Shown here one piece after another: positions 1-6,296 of a stretch of 10,371 nt of DNA. Below the pieces are notes generated by a model. The model was not told the DNA's origin and made no database searches. It worked only from the letters and a program-made list of their open reading frames with translations. The stretch's first letter is position 1. Each line of letters starts with the position of its first letter. Made by a program: the position numbers and the translations under genes. Origin of the DNA: Chloroflexota bacterium (GTDB lineage Bacteria; Chloroflexota; Dehalococcoidia; UBA2985); NCBI GenBank assembly GCA_016210515.1, contig JACQTZ010000025.1, forward strand, positions 1-10,371, given 5' to 3'.

Positions 1-127
1 AAGTGAGGAATCCAGGGCGTCCTATCCTTGCTAAAGGCGTAGGTCTTAGATTCATCGTCGTCCCGACAGGTCGGGACTCCTCAGAGTGACAGGGCACATG
101 TTTAGCTCACCTTTCAAGGCTCTGTTA
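1..127 (-). repeat. Dispersed repeat, left inverted arm
   Basis: Read on the minus strand, bases 127 to 1 match bases 10121-10257 on the plus strand at roughly 90% by eye, apart from a 13-base insertion in the right copy. The two copies are therefore long inverted repeats about 10 kb apart. The arm contains a perfect palindrome, GTCCCGAC-AG-GTCGGGAC, at 60-77. It starts 17 bases past the uvrC stop and the match still holds at base 1, so it probably runs out of the window. The core resembles the widespread environmental repeat type GTCATTCTGAG...GAAGAATC. I see no coding capacity in it. Confidence 0.8.
60..77. repeat. Perfect palindrome in the left repeat arm
   Basis: Two 8-base arms (GTCCCGAC and GTCGGGAC) are separated by AG. 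The right copy, at 10171-10188, keeps the same structure with one substitution (GTCTCGAC), leaving a G-T wobble or mismatch. No T-run follows on either strand, so it is a structural part of the dispersed repeat and not an obvious intrinsic terminator. Confidence 0.8.
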
Positions 128-144
128 ACGGCCAAGGGTATTTC

Positions 145-2016
145 CTATAAAAACTCCTTCACCTTCTGGGCCAGGGTGCGGGTCATACCGGGGACGGCCG
201 CCAGCTCCTCCAGCGAGGCATCTTTAACGCCCCGCACCGAGCCGAACCTCCGCAGCAGCATCCGCTTGCGCTTGGGCCCAATCCCCGGCACCAGGTCCAT
301 GGCCGACTGCATCCCCTTCTTGGTGCGGCTCTTCTGGTGGTACGTGATGGCAAAACGATGGGCCTCGTCCCGCAGGCGCTGCACCAGAAACAGGGCAGGA
401 GAGCTGCGGGGCAGCATGATGGACTCCGGCGTATCCCGCACGAATATCTCCTCCTGCTCCTTGGCCAGGCTGGCCAGGGGTACGCCATCTATGCCCAGCT
501 CCAGGAAAACCTCCACCACCGCGTTCAGGTGTCCCTTGCCCCCATCTATCAGGACCAGGTCGGGAATGATCCCCCAACTTTGGCCTCGCTCCTTGCCGTC
601 TTCCCCGGAGGTCTCGGCTTCTGCCTTGCCATCACCCCCGTCGCGCCCCATGCGGCGAAAGCGACGGCGTACCATCTCCTGCATCATGGCGTAGTCGTTA
701 GTGCCCTCCACCGTCTTTATCTTGAAGCGGCGGTAGTGGGACGGTCTGGCCTGGCCATCCTCAAAGACCACCATGCTTCCCACGGGAGTAGTGCCCTGGA
801 TATTGGATATGTCGTAGCACTCCATGCGACGGGGCAGCCTGGGCAGATTGAGCCTTTCCTGTAGCTCCTCCATGGCTGACTCCAGGGCGTCGGTGTCGGC
901 CAGCCACTTCACCTTCAATTGCTCCAGCCCCTGGCGGGCATTCTCCGCCACCATCTCCACCAGCCTCCGCTTCTCGCCCCGCTTGGGCACTCGAAGCTCC
1001 ACGCTCTTTCCCCGCTTCTGCTCCAGCCACTGGCGTATCAGGTCGCCATCCTCCAGGGGATACTGGAGGAGCAGGCGTGGAGGGACCTGGGGCACCGAAG
1101 TGTAGTACTGCTCAATGAAGTCCGCCAGCACCCGTGAAGGCTCATCGTCCTGCACGCCCCCCATGATGAAGTGCTCCCTGCCGATGAGCTTGCCTCGCCG
1201 AATGAAGAACACCTCTACCCAGGCCTCGTCTCTTCCGGGGGCCAGGGCAACCACATCCTGGTCCTCCATCGCCATAGACACCACCTTCTGTCCTTCGCTC
1301 ACCCGCTCAATGGCCCGGAGTTGGTCCCGCAGCAGCGATGCTCGCTCGAACTCCAGGGCCTCCGCTGCCTCCTCCATCTTGCGGCGCAGCTCACTGACCA
1401 CCACCTCCGTCCTGCCCTCCATGAACATGACCACCTGGTCAATGACCCGTCGGTACTCCTCCTTGCTGGCTGCCCCAATGCAGGGGGCCACGCACCGGTT
1501 GATATAGTGCTCCAGGCAGGGGCGCGAGTCGTCCCCCATGATGACCCTGGTGCAGGAGCGGTAAGGGAAAAGCCTCTTGAGCAAATCCATAGTCTTCCGC
1601 ACGGAGCTGGCGCTGGCGTAGGGGCCAAAGTAGCGGGCCCCGTCGTTGGTCACCCGACGGGTGATGTACACCTGGGGGAACTCCTCGTTGAGGCCAATCT
1701 TCAGGTAAGGGTAGGTCTTGTCGTCCTTGAGGCGGGCGTTGTATTTGGGTTGCCGGCTCTTGATAAGGGTGTTCTCCAGGATGAGGGCCTCTGTCTCCGA
1801 CTCGGTTATGATGAACTCGAAGTCCCTCACCCTGGCCACAAGCTGGCGTATCCTGGGCTCCAGGTTGTTGGGCGACCCAAAGTACGATTGCAGGCGATGG
1901 CGGAGGCTGGATGCCTTGCCCACGTAGAGCACCTCGCCCTGGGAGTCCTTCAACAGGTACACCCCCGGCTGAGTTGGCGTGGCCTTGAGCTGCTCCGACA
2001 GCGTTGTGGTTTCCAT
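145..2016 (-). CDS. uvrC: UvrABC system protein C (excinuclease subunit)
   Basis: UvrC makes the two incisions around a lesion in nucleotide excision repair, acting with UvrA and UvrB in the cytoplasm. With the ATG at 2016 the protein is 623 residues, normal for the family. Visible domains: GIY-YIG nuclease at about 15-95 (GVY 18-20, YVG 31-33, likely catalytic E81); cysteines C155, C167, C175 and C179 with the same spacing as the iron-sulfur ligands of E. coli UvrC; UVR motif at about 205-238; RNase H-like nuclease at about 395-560 (D402 in CYDIS, D491 in IDGGKG, H553); and paired helix-hairpin-helix motifs at about 575-620. The frame stays open upstream to a TTG at 2112, but those 32 residues are basic, unlike the family and would overlap the ispH promoter. 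No Shine-Dalgarno precedes 2016. A TAAAAT (2025-2030) just upstream could give a nearly leaderless transcript. A Gly/acidic loop at about 457-481 looks like an insertion. Confidence 0.97.
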   Translation of the reverse strand: METTTLSEQLKATPTQPGVYLLKDSQGEVLYVGKASSLRHRLQSYFGSPNNLEPRIRQLVARVRDFEFIITESETEALILENTLIKSRQPKYNARLKDDKTYPYLKIGLNEEFPQVYITRRVTNDGARYFGPYASASSVRKTMDLLKRLFPYRSCTRVIMGDDSRPCLEHYINRCVAPCIGAASKEEYRRVIDQVVMFMEGRTEVVVSELRRKMEEAAEALEFERASLLRDQLRAIERVSEGQKVVSMAMEDQDVVALAPGRDEAWVEVFFIRRGKLIGREHFIMGGVQDDEPSRVLADFIEQYYTSVPQVPPRLLLQYPLEDGDLIRQWLEQKRGKSVELRVPKRGEKRRLVEMVAENARQGLEQLKVKWLADTDALESAMEELQERLNLPRLPRRMECYDISNIQGTTPVGSMVVFEDGQARPSHYRRFKIKTVEGTNDYAMMQEMVRRRFRRMGRDGGDGKAEAETSGEDGKERGQSWGIIPDLVLIDGGKGHLNAVVEVFLELGIDGVPLASLAKEQEEIFVRDTPESIMLPRSSPALFLVQRLRDEAHRFAITYHQKSRTKKGMQSAMDLVPGIGPKRKRMLLRRFGSVRGVKDASLEELAAVPGMTRTLAQKVKEFL

Positions 2017-2068
2017 ATATCTAGATTTTAGCATAGCTGGTCGTGAGCGTACCCCTTTTCCCCTGGCT

Positions 2069-2096
2069 TTGAATCTCCCCCTTCCTTGCCTATAAT
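2069..2096 (+). promoter_or_regulatory. Promoter for ispH
   Basis: A consensus -10 box TATAAT at 2091-2096 sits 16 bases after a -35-like TTGAAT at 2069-2074 (4 of 6 matches). Transcription should begin near 2103, leaving only about 10 untranslated bases. The box lies between divergent uvrC and ispH, and its placement argues against the longer TTG-initiated uvrC frame, which would cover it. Confidence 0.6.
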
Positions 2097-2101
2097 GGAT
2101 T

Positions 2102-2109
2102 GAGGAGGG
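2102..2109 (+). promoter_or_regulatory. Ribosome binding site of ispH
   Basis: GAGGAGGG ends four bases before the ATG at 2113 and fixes the start codon. Because the predicted transcription start is near 2103, this site would lie at the very 5' end of the message. Confidence 0.7.
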
Positions 2110-2112
2110 CAA

Positions 2113-3018
2113 ATGAAGGTAGTCCTTTCCACTCCCCGTGGCTTCTGCGCCGGCGTGCGGCGGGCCGTAGACGTGGTAGAGCTATGCCTGGAGCGATATG
2201 GCAAGCCAGTCTACGTGCGACGCGAGATAGTCCACAATCCCCACGTGGTCTCCGACCTCCGAGGCAAAGGCGCTGTCTTCGTGGAGGAGCTGGACGAGGT
2301 GCCGAACGGCCAGCGAGTGGTCTTCAGTGCCCACGGCGTCTCCCCCGCAATCTGGCAACAAAGCCGGGAGCGCGAGTTGACAGTGGTGGATGCCACCTGC
2401 CCTCTGGTGACCAGGGTGCACCTGGAAGCCTTGAAGTTCGCGAGGGAAGGGTACTCCATACTCCTGATAGGATACAGGGGCCATGACGAGGTTGTAGGGA
2501 CCATGGGCGAGGCCCCCCTGTCAACCACGCTGGTAGAGGATGTGGCCCGCGCTCGCACCGTCCAGGTGCCACATCCAGAGAGAGTGGTTGCCCTGACCCA
2601 GACCACCTTGAGCATAGATGACACCAGCGAAATAACGGAGGTACTGAAGGAACGCTTCCCGCGCCTGGTGACCCGCAACGACATCTGCTATGCCACCACC
2701 AACCGCCAGGCAGCGACGAAGGCCCTGGCCAGGGAGGTGCAACTGGTGCTGGTCATCGGCGCTCAGAACTCCTCCAACTGCAACCGGCTGCGAGAGGTGG
2801 CCGAGGCCGAAGGAGTGCCTGCCTACCTCGTCAACGGACCTGCCGACATTCAGGATGAGTGGCTGGAAGGGGTGGAGCGCGTTGGGATTACCTCCGGGGC
2901 CTCTACTCCCGAGCGCCTGGTGGAAGCGGTGGTAGCCAGGCTTGGGCCTTCCTCGGTACGCGACATAGAGGTAGCGAGGGAAGACGTCATCTTCTCGCTT
3001 CCAGAGGCCTTGCGATAG
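2113..3018 (+). CDS. ispH: 4-hydroxy-3-methylbut-2-enyl diphosphate reductase (IspH/LytB)
   Basis: IspH catalyses the last step of the MEP pathway, reducing HMBPP to IPP and DMAPP with a [4Fe-4S] cluster in the cytoplasm. The 301-residue protein has the normal length. The three cluster cysteines are C12 (TPRGFCAGV), C96 (DATCPLV) and C192 (ICYATTNRQ). Substrate-site residues H41, H74, H124 and E126 keep the numbering of the E. coli enzyme, and the SSN triplet at 220-222 is present. C223 directly follows that triplet where a serine is common. The gene has its own promoter and a strong ribosome binding site, is divergent from uvrC and converges on the small membrane protein gene with a 9-base gap. 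It appears monocistronic. Its presence implies isoprenoid synthesis by the MEP route. Confidence 0.97.
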   Translation: MKVVLSTPRGFCAGVRRAVDVVELCLERYGKPVYVRREIVHNPHVVSDLRGKGAVFVEELDEVPNGQRVVFSAHGVSPAIWQQSRERELTVVDATCPLVTRVHLEALKFAREGYSILLIGYRGHDEVVGTMGEAPLSTTLVEDVARARTVQVPHPERVVALTQTTLSIDDTSEITEVLKERFPRLVTRNDICYATTNRQAATKALAREVQLVLVIGAQNSSNCNRLREVAEAEGVPAYLVNGPADIQDEWLEGVERVGITSGASTPERLVEAVVARLGPSSVRDIEVAREDVIFSLPEALR

Positions 3019-3027
3019 CCACCAGGG

Positions 3028-3354
3028 CTACCTCAGTACAACGGTGAGGACAACCAGTATTGCCACTACCAGTCCCGTAATGCTCCCGATGCGCTTGAGC
3101 TCAGACCAGATGTATGGGTTAGCGGCGAGAGGGGCAGCGACAGCAGGCGTGGGTCTCTCCTGAGGGAGTCTCCTGGACGTATCCGAAGATGTTGCCCTTG
3201 GCGGTGTTGCCCCGGGGGAACCAACTCCAACAGCCGCCTGGGTCGGAGCAACGGGCACGGGGGCTTCATCGTCCGACGGGCGTTTTGTGGCCCTTCGTTT
3301 CCTCTGTCCAAGTTCAGCCTGTTTCACGGCTATTCGCCGCGACTTCTTGGGCAT
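3028..3354 (-). CDS. Small tail-anchored membrane protein, function unknown
   Basis: This 108-residue protein is not one I recognise. It has a strongly basic N-terminus (about 1-25, rich in K and R), a low-complexity middle rich in Pro, Ala, Ser and Thr (about 28-80), and one hydrophobic segment at about 91-107 followed by a single Arg. That layout predicts a cytoplasmic N-terminal tail and a C-terminal membrane anchor. AGGAGGAG lies upstream of the ATG at a suitable distance. The gene begins 24 bases after the stop of the cytidylate-kinase-like gene on the same strand, so it is probably the last gene of that run. SecE is also small with one membrane segment, but the conserved SecE residues are not visible. 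Real translation is supported by the ribosome binding site and the tight spacing; the function is unknown. Confidence 0.7.
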   Translation of the reverse strand: MPKKSRRIAVKQAELGQRKRRATKRPSDDEAPVPVAPTQAAVGVGSPGATPPRATSSDTSRRLPQERPTPAVAAPLAANPYIWSELKRIGSITGLVVAILVVLTVVLR

Positions 3355-3378
3355 TACAGACTCCTCCTGTTCATCGCC

Positions 3379-4098
3379 CTAAGCAGCAGATACCTTCTCT
3401 TGCCCATAGCATATAGCTGCATGAGCAATAATGGAAGAGGCAATGGTGAAGTCCAGGTCCTCCATGTTGAGCATCATGTGATAAAGGGAGGGGCTGTCGG
3501 GGGACGACTTGAAGACCTTGCGATAGAACTCAATTCGGGCTTTTTCCCCGTCCTGGGCCATCTTCCTGGCCAGGGCTACATCGGAGACCTTCTCTCTATC
3601 CATAACTATCTGCACACGCTTTGCATAAGGGGTTGTGAGCCCCGCGTGAAATGTCCCCGGGGTATCCTTGAGGATGATGTTGGAGGCTCGGCCCACCAGG
3701 ACCACGTTTCCTCCTTTCGCCACGTTTCTGATTACCTCGGTTGTCACCTCTGCAACGCGAGCGTCGTCCAGCTCTTGAGACCTGGCAATGGGTTGCTGTG
3801 CCCCCTGCCTATAGGGTCGCGATAGTATGGTGTCCATGGTCATGGGGCTAAACTCTCCTCCCACACCTGCTACTGCCGACCTCTCCAGGAAGTTCTGAAG
3901 GACCCTGGCCAGGCGGTCTCCAAGGGTCTGGGGACGTCGTTCCCTTTGTGCCAGGGCTTCCACCGTAGCGCCCAGCCGTTTGGCAGCCTCCACCAGTATG
4001 ATCCGGTCTACGTAGTCCGCCTCCAGCAGCTGGGCCACCAGCGCCCCTACCTCTCTGGCCCCACACCCAAACTGACCGTTGATAGTTACGACTGCCAT
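3379..4098 (-). CDS. Cytidylate kinase-like family protein
   Basis: The 239-residue protein opens with a nucleotide-binding loop of the cytidylate-kinase-like type, GQFGCGAREVG at residues 8-18. This family carries G-x-[FY]-G-x-G-x-RE-[IV]-G in place of the usual GKS/T. Further hallmarks are NVVLVGRASN (131-140), which resembles the GRGA/S segment of the fold, and a basic helix at about 157-194 (KRVQIVMDRE, then ARKMAQDGEKARIEFYRKVF) in the position of the lid. The family is known to be related to CMP kinase, but most members have no tested substrate, so calling it a CMP kinase would go too far. A strong ribosome binding site decides the start. The gene lies 69 bases after the recombinase stop and 24 bases before the small membrane protein gene, consistent with one transcript. 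Confidence 0.85.
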   Translation of the reverse strand: MAVVTINGQFGCGAREVGALVAQLLEADYVDRIILVEAAKRLGATVEALAQRERRPQTLGDRLARVLQNFLERSAVAGVGGEFSPMTMDTILSRPYRQGAQQPIARSQELDDARVAEVTTEVIRNVAKGGNVVLVGRASNIILKDTPGTFHAGLTTPYAKRVQIVMDREKVSDVALARKMAQDGEKARIEFYRKVFKSSPDSPSLYHMMLNMEDLDFTIASSIIAHAAICYGQEKVSAA

Positions 4099-4102
4099 TC
4101 TT

Positions 4103-4112
4103 TCACCTCCCC
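4103..4112 (-). promoter_or_regulatory. Strong ribosome binding site
   Basis: Read on the minus strand this is GGGGAGGTGA, a near-complete match to the 16S anti-Shine-Dalgarno sequence, ending four bases before the ATG at 4098. It is the strongest such site in the window and may let this gene be translated well even if it lies in the middle of an operon. Confidence 0.75.
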
Positions 4113-4167
4113 GTATGCTTTACTGCTCTTCTCCCTGGAGGCAAGCTGGACCACTGCCGCGACATTT

Positions 4168-5091
4168 CTAGTGTGCCCTTGGGTGGGCCTTGTCGTACTC
4201 CTTCTGTACCTGCTCCTGCGCCAGATGAGTATAGACCTGGGTTGTGGTTATGCTGGCATGGCCCAGAAGCTCCTGGAGGTATCGCAGAGGAGCGCCTCCT
4301 CTCAGCATGTGGGTGGCAAAACTATGCCTCAAGGTATGGGGGGTGATGGGAGTCTTCATATTCGCCCTTCTGCCACAGCCCTTCAAAATTAGCCAGAAAC
4401 CCTGGCGAGTAAGACGCTCTCCCCGACGGTTAAGGAAGAGAGCGTCCTCATTTACACCGTCCTCCTTCCGCTGGGAAAGTAGGTGAGGTCTTACCTCCCT
4501 CAGGTAGGTATCCAGGGCGTTCACAGCCTCGTCGTGGATGTTTATCACTCGCTCCTTGGCCCCCTTCCCCAGGCAGCGCACGTACTTCTCTTTCAGGTTC
4601 AGGTCTCCCACGGCCAGGGACACCAGCTCGCCCACCCGCATCCCCGTGGCATACATCAGCTCTATCATAGCCATGTCCCTTCGCGCCTCAAGGCTGCTTC
4701 CCCTGGATGCCTCCTCTAGTAGCAGGCCCACCTCCTCCTCGCTGAGGGACTTGGGCAGTGCTCGGCCAATCCTGGGCGAAGCCAGGGACTCTGTGGGGTC
4801 CTGAGATATAAGACCTTCCTCAAACAGGAAGTTAAAAAAGGACTTTGCTGATGCGATCTTCCGAGCGCGAGTGGTGGCGGAGTACCCTCTTTTTTGGAGG
4901 TCCAGGGCGTACTGGGTGAGCATGGGCTGGCCCACCGATTGCCAACCACGACTGCCTGAAGGCAGATGCCAGGACTCCTCCAGAAAGTCCACCAGTTGGG
5001 ACAGATCGTTGCCGTAGGCGGAGACAGTGTTCTGGGAGAGACCTCTCTCCGCTGTGAGGTAGTCCAGAAAAACCTTTACGCTTTCTTTCAT
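4168..5091 (-). CDS. xerD: Tyrosine site-specific recombinase, XerC/XerD type
   Basis: The 307-residue protein has the two-domain layout of Xer recombinases: an N-terminal SAM-like DNA-binding domain (about 1-90) and a C-terminal catalytic domain (about 112-300). All expected catalytic residues are visible: R152 (GMRVGEL), K176 (LGKGAKER), H252 and R255 (HTLRHSFATH), H278 (LLGHASI) and nucleophile Y287 (TQVYTH). Spacing matches E. coli XerD within a few residues. Such enzymes resolve chromosome dimers at dif during division. XerC and XerD are hard to separate by eye, so the symbol is provisional. No mobile-element genes or attachment repeats adjoin it, which favours the housekeeping role over a phage integrase. 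A possible promoter lies at 5123-5149; the ribosome binding site (GAGAAG) is weak. It appears to be the first gene of a three-gene run. Confidence 0.92.
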   Translation of the reverse strand: MKESVKVFLDYLTAERGLSQNTVSAYGNDLSQLVDFLEESWHLPSGSRGWQSVGQPMLTQYALDLQKRGYSATTRARKIASAKSFFNFLFEEGLISQDPTESLASPRIGRALPKSLSEEEVGLLLEEASRGSSLEARRDMAMIELMYATGMRVGELVSLAVGDLNLKEKYVRCLGKGAKERVINIHDEAVNALDTYLREVRPHLLSQRKEDGVNEDALFLNRRGERLTRQGFWLILKGCGRRANMKTPITPHTLRHSFATHMLRGGAPLRYLQELLGHASITTTQVYTHLAQEQVQKEYDKAHPRAH

Positions 5092-5122
5092 GTGCTTCTC
5101 GCTTGGTGTATCTGCTACCTCT

Positions 5123-5149
5123 ATTCTAGCACCTAGAGGGTGTTTGCAA
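5123..5149 (-). promoter_or_regulatory. Possible promoter for the xer operon
   Basis: On the minus strand TTGCAA (5144-5149) is followed after 15 bases by TAGAAT (5123-5128). The -10 box matches 5 of 6 positions, but the -35 is partial and the spacer is short. The -35 would lie inside the terminal repeat of the neighbouring MITE-like element, so the element may have supplied it. Confidence 0.35.
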
Positions 5150-5175
5150 AGTCTTAGAGGGAGTTTTCCAAACAG
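5134..5175. repeat. Two imperfect 21-base tandem units at the edge of the element
   Basis: TAGAGGGTGTTTGCAAAG begins at 5134 and TAGAGGGAGTTTTCCAAAC at 5155, a 21-base period with a few substitutions. The second unit contains the inverted repeat GTTT-TCC-AAAC. The pair forms the left end of the hairpin-rich element between the xer gene and lgt. Confidence 0.6.
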
Positions 5176-5189
5176 AGGAAGGCCCCCAT

Positions 5190-5232
5190 CCCTTCGGCTT
5201 CGCTCAGAGCCTGCCCTGAGTTTACCGAAGGG
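5190..5232. repeat. Imperfect palindromic repeat
   Basis: CCCTTCGG (5190-5197) pairs with CCGAAGGG (5225-5232), and inner CTCAG (5203-5207) pairs with CTGAG (5216-5220). The 11-mer CTGAGTTTACC at 5216-5226 recurs at 10257-10267, where a CCGAAGGG also follows (10278-10285). This indicates a second dispersed repeat family. It resembles the common environmental repeat CTGAG...TCGAAGGG. Confidence 0.7.
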
Positions 5233-5240
5233 GCAAGCTT

Positions 5241-5270
5241 ATCCCTTCCCCCGCGAGCGGGGGAAGGGAT
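5241..5270. repeat. Perfect 14-base-arm hairpin
   Basis: ATCCCTTCCCCCGC and its exact complement are separated by only GA. The structure would be very stable as RNA or as extruded DNA. No T-run follows on either strand, so it is not a standard intrinsic terminator. Confidence 0.85.
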
Positions 5271-5271
5271 T

Positions 5272-5296
5272 CTCTCCCCCGTGCCACGGGGGAGAG
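5272..5296. repeat. Perfect 12-base-arm hairpin
   Basis: CTCTCCCCCGTG and its exact complement CACGGGGGAGAG flank a single C at 5284. It begins one base after the preceding 14-base-arm hairpin, so the two form a tight tandem pair. Perfect arms in both suggest recent arrival or selection for pairing. Confidence 0.85.
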
Positions 5297-5398
5297 TCAG
5301 AGAGGGGGTTGACCGTTCGCAACGTGGTGCATCCCTTTGGAAACACGCTTGTACTTCACGCCGGCAGCCAAGGCGTGTTATGGGGCTCATCGGTCTCC

Positions 5399-5427
5399 TT
5401 GACAGGCGTAATAGGCAAGGTTAGAAT
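5399..5427 (+). promoter_or_regulatory. Promoter for lgt
   Basis: A perfect -35 TTGACA (5399-5404) and -10 TAGAAT (5422-5427, 5 of 6 matches) are separated by the ideal 17 bases. Transcription should start near 5434, about 32 bases before the lgt ATG. This is the best sigma70-type promoter in the window and probably drives lgt and the ABC genes after it. Confidence 0.75.
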
Positions 5428-5465
5428 CGGCCCTAGTCATCCACGGGAGGAGCGGCCAGGGAACA

Positions 5466-6248
5466 ATGATTCACATTGGGATGAACCCCAACATGGTCGA
5501 GCTAGGGGGCTTCGTAATCACCTGGCACGGCTTTCTTGCCTTCGTGGGCGTGGCAGTCGCGATATGGCTGGTAGCTCGCTGGGCCCAGCCAGAGGAGATT
5601 GCCAGCGATGTGGTCTACTCTACTGCCATTTGGGCCATCATCGGGGGGGTTCTGGGGGCCAGGGTCTTCCATGTCATCGACCGCTGGGACTTTTACAACC
5701 ACAACCTGTGGCAGGTAATTGCCATATGGAATGGGGGCATCGCTCTTTATGGGGCCATTCTTGGTGGTCTCCTGGGGGGGGTTGTATACGCCACGCTCCA
5801 GCGCTATCCTGTCGGAAAACTGGCGGACATAACGGCGCCAGCTCTGCTGATAGCCCAGACCATAGGCAGAATAGGGGACATAATCAACGGAGAGCACATC
5901 GCCAAGGCTACCGACTTCTCTTGGGGGTTTGTATACACCCATCCCAACAGCCCTTCTAACCAGGTGTACGGCCTGCTTCCCTCTCACCCTGTGATAGCGT
6001 ACGAGATGATATGGAACATGCTGGTGCTTGCATTGGTGTGGTGGCTCCGAGGCCGTATCAAGCCAGATGGCATGCTGTTTGCCCTGTACCTCAGCCTCTA
6101 CTCCTTTGGGCGGTTCTTCATCTCCTTTCTACGTGAGGACAAGGTCTGGTTTGCCGGCCTTACGGAGGCGCACCTGATTGCCATCGCCATCGTCGCCGTG
6201 ACGGTTCCCTTGCTGGTCTACCGGGCGCGTCTGGTGCCCAGGGGATGA
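5466..6248 (+). CDS. lgt: Prolipoprotein diacylglyceryl transferase
   Basis: Lgt is an inner-membrane enzyme that transfers diacylglycerol from phosphatidylglycerol to the lipobox cysteine of prolipoproteins, the first step of lipoprotein maturation. The 260-residue protein has about seven hydrophobic segments and the expected landmarks: W20-H-G near the N-terminus, NGGIALYG at 89-96, the signature GRIGDIINGE at 134-143, HPVIAYE at 174-180, and YSFGRFFISFLRED at 212-225. Two positions differ from E. coli-type enzymes. The signature has D138 where asparagine is usual (GRxGNFINGE), and Y95 stands where E. coli has a histidine (FHGG). The rest is well preserved, so I read these as lineage variants. 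GGGAGGAG at 5445-5452 lies 13 bases upstream of the ATG, a little far but usable. A second ATG at 5481 has no better site. Confidence 0.95.
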   Translation: MIHIGMNPNMVELGGFVITWHGFLAFVGVAVAIWLVARWAQPEEIASDVVYSTAIWAIIGGVLGARVFHVIDRWDFYNHNLWQVIAIWNGGIALYGAILGGLLGGVVYATLQRYPVGKLADITAPALLIAQTIGRIGDIINGEHIAKATDFSWGFVYTHPNSPSNQVYGLLPSHPVIAYEMIWNMLVLALVWWLRGRIKPDGMLFALYLSLYSFGRFFISFLREDKVWFAGLTEAHLIAIAIVAVTVPLLVYRARLVPRG

Positions 6249-6296
6249 TGGAAGCAGACTCCCCTGCGAACGTCCGCCTACGGTGTACCCAGTGGC

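Larger units (their letters stand above)
5140..5346. mobile_element. MITE-like non-coding element with three hairpins
   Basis: The stretch is bounded by 12-base inverted ends, GTGTTTGCAAAG at 5140-5151 and CTTTGGAAACAC at 5335-5346, matching at 11 of 12 positions. Inside are three hairpins: an imperfect one at 5190-5232 and two perfect ones at 5241-5270 and 5272-5296. There is no plausible reading frame of its own and no clear target-site duplication. Short non-coding elements of this kind are mobilised in trans by transposases or spread by unknown means. It occupies most of the 374-base gap between the divergent xer gene and lgt; the remainder (5347-5465) holds the lgt promoter and leader. 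Whether this is one element or several nested repeats cannot be settled from a single copy. Confidence 0.55.

Noticed and set aside
2017..2112. Longer uvrC frame starting at TTG 2112
   Set aside because: The extra 32 residues are basic and do not look like UvrC, the frame would cover the ispH promoter, and the family N-terminus begins at the ATG at 2016.
3016..3030. TAGCC-ACCAG-GGCTA hairpin joining the two convergent stop codons as a bidirectional terminator
   Set aside because: The stem is only five bases and no T-run follows on either strand; two complementary stop contexts can produce it by chance.
3028..3354. Small single-span protein as SecE
   Set aside because: The size and one membrane segment fit, but the conserved SecE residues are not visible and no nusG or ribosomal genes are nearby.
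4168..5091. Phage or island integrase marking a mobile element
   Set aside because: No attachment repeats, tRNA gene or phage genes adjoin it, and residue spacing matches housekeeping Xer enzymes.
5134..5350. CRISPR array
   Set aside because: The repeated units are only two, imperfect and adjacent, with no spacer pattern.
5090..5959. Plus-strand open frame of 289 residues across the intergenic element and into lgt
   Set aside because: It runs through hairpin repeats and then out of frame over lgt, which is a clear family member; the composition is not protein-like.
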